A stretch of DNA of 7,446 nt from positions 1-7,446 of the forward strand of contig JAEEWY010000073.1 in assembly GCA_016291275.1 (NCBI GenBank). The letters run 5' to 3'. Position numbers and translations under genes: made by a program. Origin of the DNA: Methanobrevibacter sp. (GTDB lineage: Archaea; Methanobacteriota; Methanobacteria; Methanobacteriales; Methanobacteriaceae). Shown one piece after another: positions 5,819-7,446 of the stretch; the stretch's first letter is position 1; every line of letters starts with the position of its first letter. The notes beneath the pieces were generated by a model. That model was given only the letters and a program-made list of their open reading frames with translations, searched no databases and had not been told where the DNA came from.

Positions 5819-6433
5819 TTAAATGTGATTGATATCATCAAGATATATCACTTCATCACAAATAATATCCATTAAATCCCTATCGTGGCTAACAACAAGC
5901 AGACCCATATTCCTTTCCTTGACAATCTTTAAAACTGATTCAAAGATCTGAACTTGAGTAATTGCATCAAGCATTGTAGTCATTTCATCAGCAATCAAGA
6001 ATTTAGTGTTTGGATTCAAAGACCTTAAAACTGAGAATCTTTGCAATTCCCCACCGGAAAGCTCTGCAGGCCATCTGTTTAGCCAGGACTTTTGAATACC
6101 AAAGTCCTCAAGCAAACTATCAGGAACATCCCAAGATTCCTCAAGAACCTCATGCATTTTCCATTTAGGATTCATAACCTTTTCAGGATGCTGATAAATC
6201 AATTGAACAGGATTAAAACCGCTTTTAGGGATTTCATTTCCATCCAATTTCACTTCACCTTCATATCTTTTGATGTGTCCAGCAAGGATTTTACATAAGC
6301 TTGACTTACCACTTCCACTGTCTCCAAACAAACCTAAAATCTTCTTATTGTCAATGCTTATGTCAACATCCTTCAAGATTTGTCTAGATCCTGAACTATA
6401 TTTGAATGAGATATTTCTACCAGTTAACTCCAT
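5819..6433 (-). CDS. ABC transporter ATP-binding protein, nickel/oligopeptide class (NikE-like)
   Basis: A 204-residue ATPase, one of the two energy subunits of an Opp/Nik-class importer. All nucleotide-binding motifs are present: Walker A GDSGSGKS (37-44), Q-loop Gln81 in YQHPEKVMNP, signature LSGGELQR (125-132), Walker B FLIADE (145-150) followed by MTTMLD, and switch His183. It ends soon after the core and lacks the C-terminal oligopeptide-type extension of its partner, so it is short for the DppF/OppF class and closer to NikE-type or stand-alone ATPases. The ATG at 6433 comes 5 bases after the stop of the NikD-like gene, with AGGAG inside the last codons of that gene, so the two are surely co-transcribed and translationally linked. 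Nickel as substrate is inferred from class, host and the NAS neighbour; a peptide or metal-chelator complex is equally possible. Confidence 0.88.
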   Translation of the reverse strand: MELTGRNISFKYSSGSRQILKDVDISIDNKKILGLFGDSGSGKSSLCKILAGHIKRYEGEVKLDGNEIPKSGFNPVQLIYQHPEKVMNPKWKMHEVLEESWDVPDSLLEDFGIQKSWLNRWPAELSGGELQRFSVLRSLNPNTKFLIADEMTTMLDAITQVQIFESVLKIVKERNMGLLVVSHDRDLMDIICDEVIYLDDINHI

Positions 6434-6438
6434 AAAAT

Positions 6439-7383
6439 CTACTCCTCATATTTATAACATCTGACCCTCTTATTCTCATCAATAGGGAACAAGAACGGCC
6501 TTTCCTTATCACATTTCTCCAACTTATGAGGACAACGTTCATAATATGGACAGCCTACTGGAATCTCACCATGCAATGGCTGATGCCCTTTAGTGAGTTC
6601 AAATCCATTATGAGGCAATGCCTTATAAAGGGATTTGGTATATGGGTGGAGCAAGTTCTCTCCTTCACCACTGAAATCTGAAGCATTGGCAACCTCAATA
6701 ACATAACCTGAATAGAAAATTGCTATTCTGTTTGCAACCTTTAAAGCAGCATCAATATCATGAGTAATAAGCAAAACACCTACATTGTCTGCAGCCATCT
6801 GTCTTAAATGATTCAAGGTCTCCTCAACGGATTTTTCATCCAAACCAGGAGTAGGTTCATCTGCAATTACAAGCTTAGGATTTGAAAGAAGAGCTGTTGA
6901 TACAAGAACCCTTCTTGCCATACCACCAGACAATTGGAAAGGGTACATGTCATCCACTTCCTCAGACAAGCCATATTTCTCAAAGATAGCTCTTTGCTTA
7001 GCCCTTTTCTCCTTTTCCTCAGCCTCATCAGCACATTCACCAATTACTTGATCTGAAACCTTCATCAAAGGATCTAAAAAGTTAACAGATTGTGGAATCA
7101 ATGCAATTTCATGACCACGTAATTCCTTTTTGAGTTCCTCTGTTAAAACATCCCCTTTATAGACCATATTACCGGATAAATTGGCGTTATGAGGGAGAAT
7201 ACCAAGTATTGCATGTGCTAATAAACTCTTTCCAGATCCGGTTGAACCTAAAACAGCAACAATCTCACCTTCCTTAATATCCAAAGTCAAATCAGTGATA
7301 ACCTTCAATTCCCTCTGATTCAATCCTTTAACATATTGGGTAAATGAAATGGAAATATTTGAAACATTAATTAAATCACTCAT
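6439..7383 (-). CDS. ABC transporter ATP-binding protein, nickel/oligopeptide class (NikD/DppD-like)
   Basis: A 314-residue ATPase, the larger partner of the next gene. Motifs: Walker A GSTGSGKS (46-53), Q-loop Gln98, signature LSGGM (151-155), Walker B LVIADE (171-176), and switch His208. The C-terminal extension starts with HPYTKSL (246-252) and carries GCPYYERC and two more cysteines (278, 284, 291, 309), the oligopeptide/dipeptide transporter C-terminal domain. In DppD-type proteins these cysteines can hold an iron-sulfur cluster. The ATG at 7383 is preceded by AGGTGAT overlapping the stop codon of the gene before it (8 bases apart), so it belongs to an operon that continues to the right of the window, where permeases and a binding protein are expected. 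Substrate (nickel, peptide or metallophore complex) is not fixed by the sequence. Confidence 0.92.
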   Translation of the reverse strand: MSDLINVSNISISFTQYVKGLNQRELKVITDLTLDIKEGEIVAVLGSTGSGKSLLAHAILGILPHNANLSGNMVYKGDVLTEELKKELRGHEIALIPQSVNFLDPLMKVSDQVIGECADEAEEKEKRAKQRAIFEKYGLSEEVDDMYPFQLSGGMARRVLVSTALLSNPKLVIADEPTPGLDEKSVEETLNHLRQMAADNVGVLLITHDIDAALKVANRIAIFYSGYVIEVANASDFSGEGENLLHPYTKSLYKALPHNGFELTKGHQPLHGEIPVGCPYYERCPHKLEKCDKERPFLFPIDENKRVRCYKYEE

Positions 7384-7391
7384 ATTATCAC

Positions 7392-7446
7392 CTAATCATT
7401 TGCACTTGCTGTGTCAAGCATCTTCTTAATGTTTTCTCCTGCAATA
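7392..7446 (-). CDS. C-terminal end of the upstream operon gene, probably an ABC permease (partial)
   Basis: The last 17 codons before TAG (7392-7394) read IAGENIKKMLDTASAND. The frame is open to the window edge and the stop overlaps the ribosome binding site of the NikD-like gene. In Nik/Opp operons the permeases precede the ATPases, and a short cytoplasmic tail of this kind would fit, but 17 residues do not allow identification. Confidence 0.55.
   Translation of the reverse strand, partial: IAGENIKKMLDTASAND

Noticed and set aside
6092..6464. Plus-strand frames opposite the NikE-like ATPase
   Set aside because: They overlap the ABC motifs on the minus strand and show no independent signals.
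1..7446. tRNA, rRNA, insertion sequence or integration site
   Set aside because: No tRNA-like fold, rRNA stretch, transposase gene or long terminal inverted repeat was seen on either strand.

Overview
The window looks like part of a methanogenic archaeon of the Methanobrevibacter type (order Methanobacteriales). The evidence is the very AT-rich DNA, long A/T-only spacers with oligo-T gene ends, TTTATATA-like TATA boxes, Shine-Dalgarno sites of the GGTGAT and GGAG kind, and an archaeal nicotianamine synthase that resembles the Methanothermobacter enzyme over its whole length. The genus is inferred from these traits, not proven. All eight complete or near-complete genes, and the partial gene at the right edge, lie on the minus strand, so transcription runs from right to left.

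Layout in the direction of transcription. At 7446-5819 are the last 17 codons of an upstream gene (probably a transporter permease), then two tightly spaced ABC ATPases of the oligopeptide/nickel class, NikD-like and NikE-like. A GNAT acetyltransferase (5730-5212) and a nicotianamine synthase family protein (5067-4246) follow. A 366-base gene-free stretch (4245-3880) carries the NAS 3' end, a promoter, and a six-copy array of short palindromes spaced alternately 32 and 40 bp (an exact 72-bp period). Next is a CPC-type heavy-metal P-type ATPase with a histidine-rich C-terminal tail (3879-1822). Two cysteine-rich redox proteins follow: a C_GCAxxG_C_C family protein (1639-1247) and a flavodoxin-fold FMN reductase with an iron-sulfur-flavoprotein-like cysteine motif (1160-546). 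At the left edge is the N-terminal part of a membrane-anchored Ser/Gly-rich surface protein with six N-glycosylation sequons (414-1, cut by the window).

How the genes may work together. A NAS-family enzyme makes a small metal chelator from S-adenosylmethionine, and Nik/Opp-class ABC importers can take up free nickel or metal-chelator complexes. Side by side they recall the staphylococcal Cnt locus, where a NAS-like enzyme (CntL) is encoded with an Opp/Nik-class importer. The working hypothesis is an archaeal metallophore or metal-homeostasis locus: chelator synthesis and uptake on one side, a P-type metal exporter under a dense operator array on the other. The physiological role of archaeal NAS is not established, so this locus and its operator array are the most interesting parts of the window.
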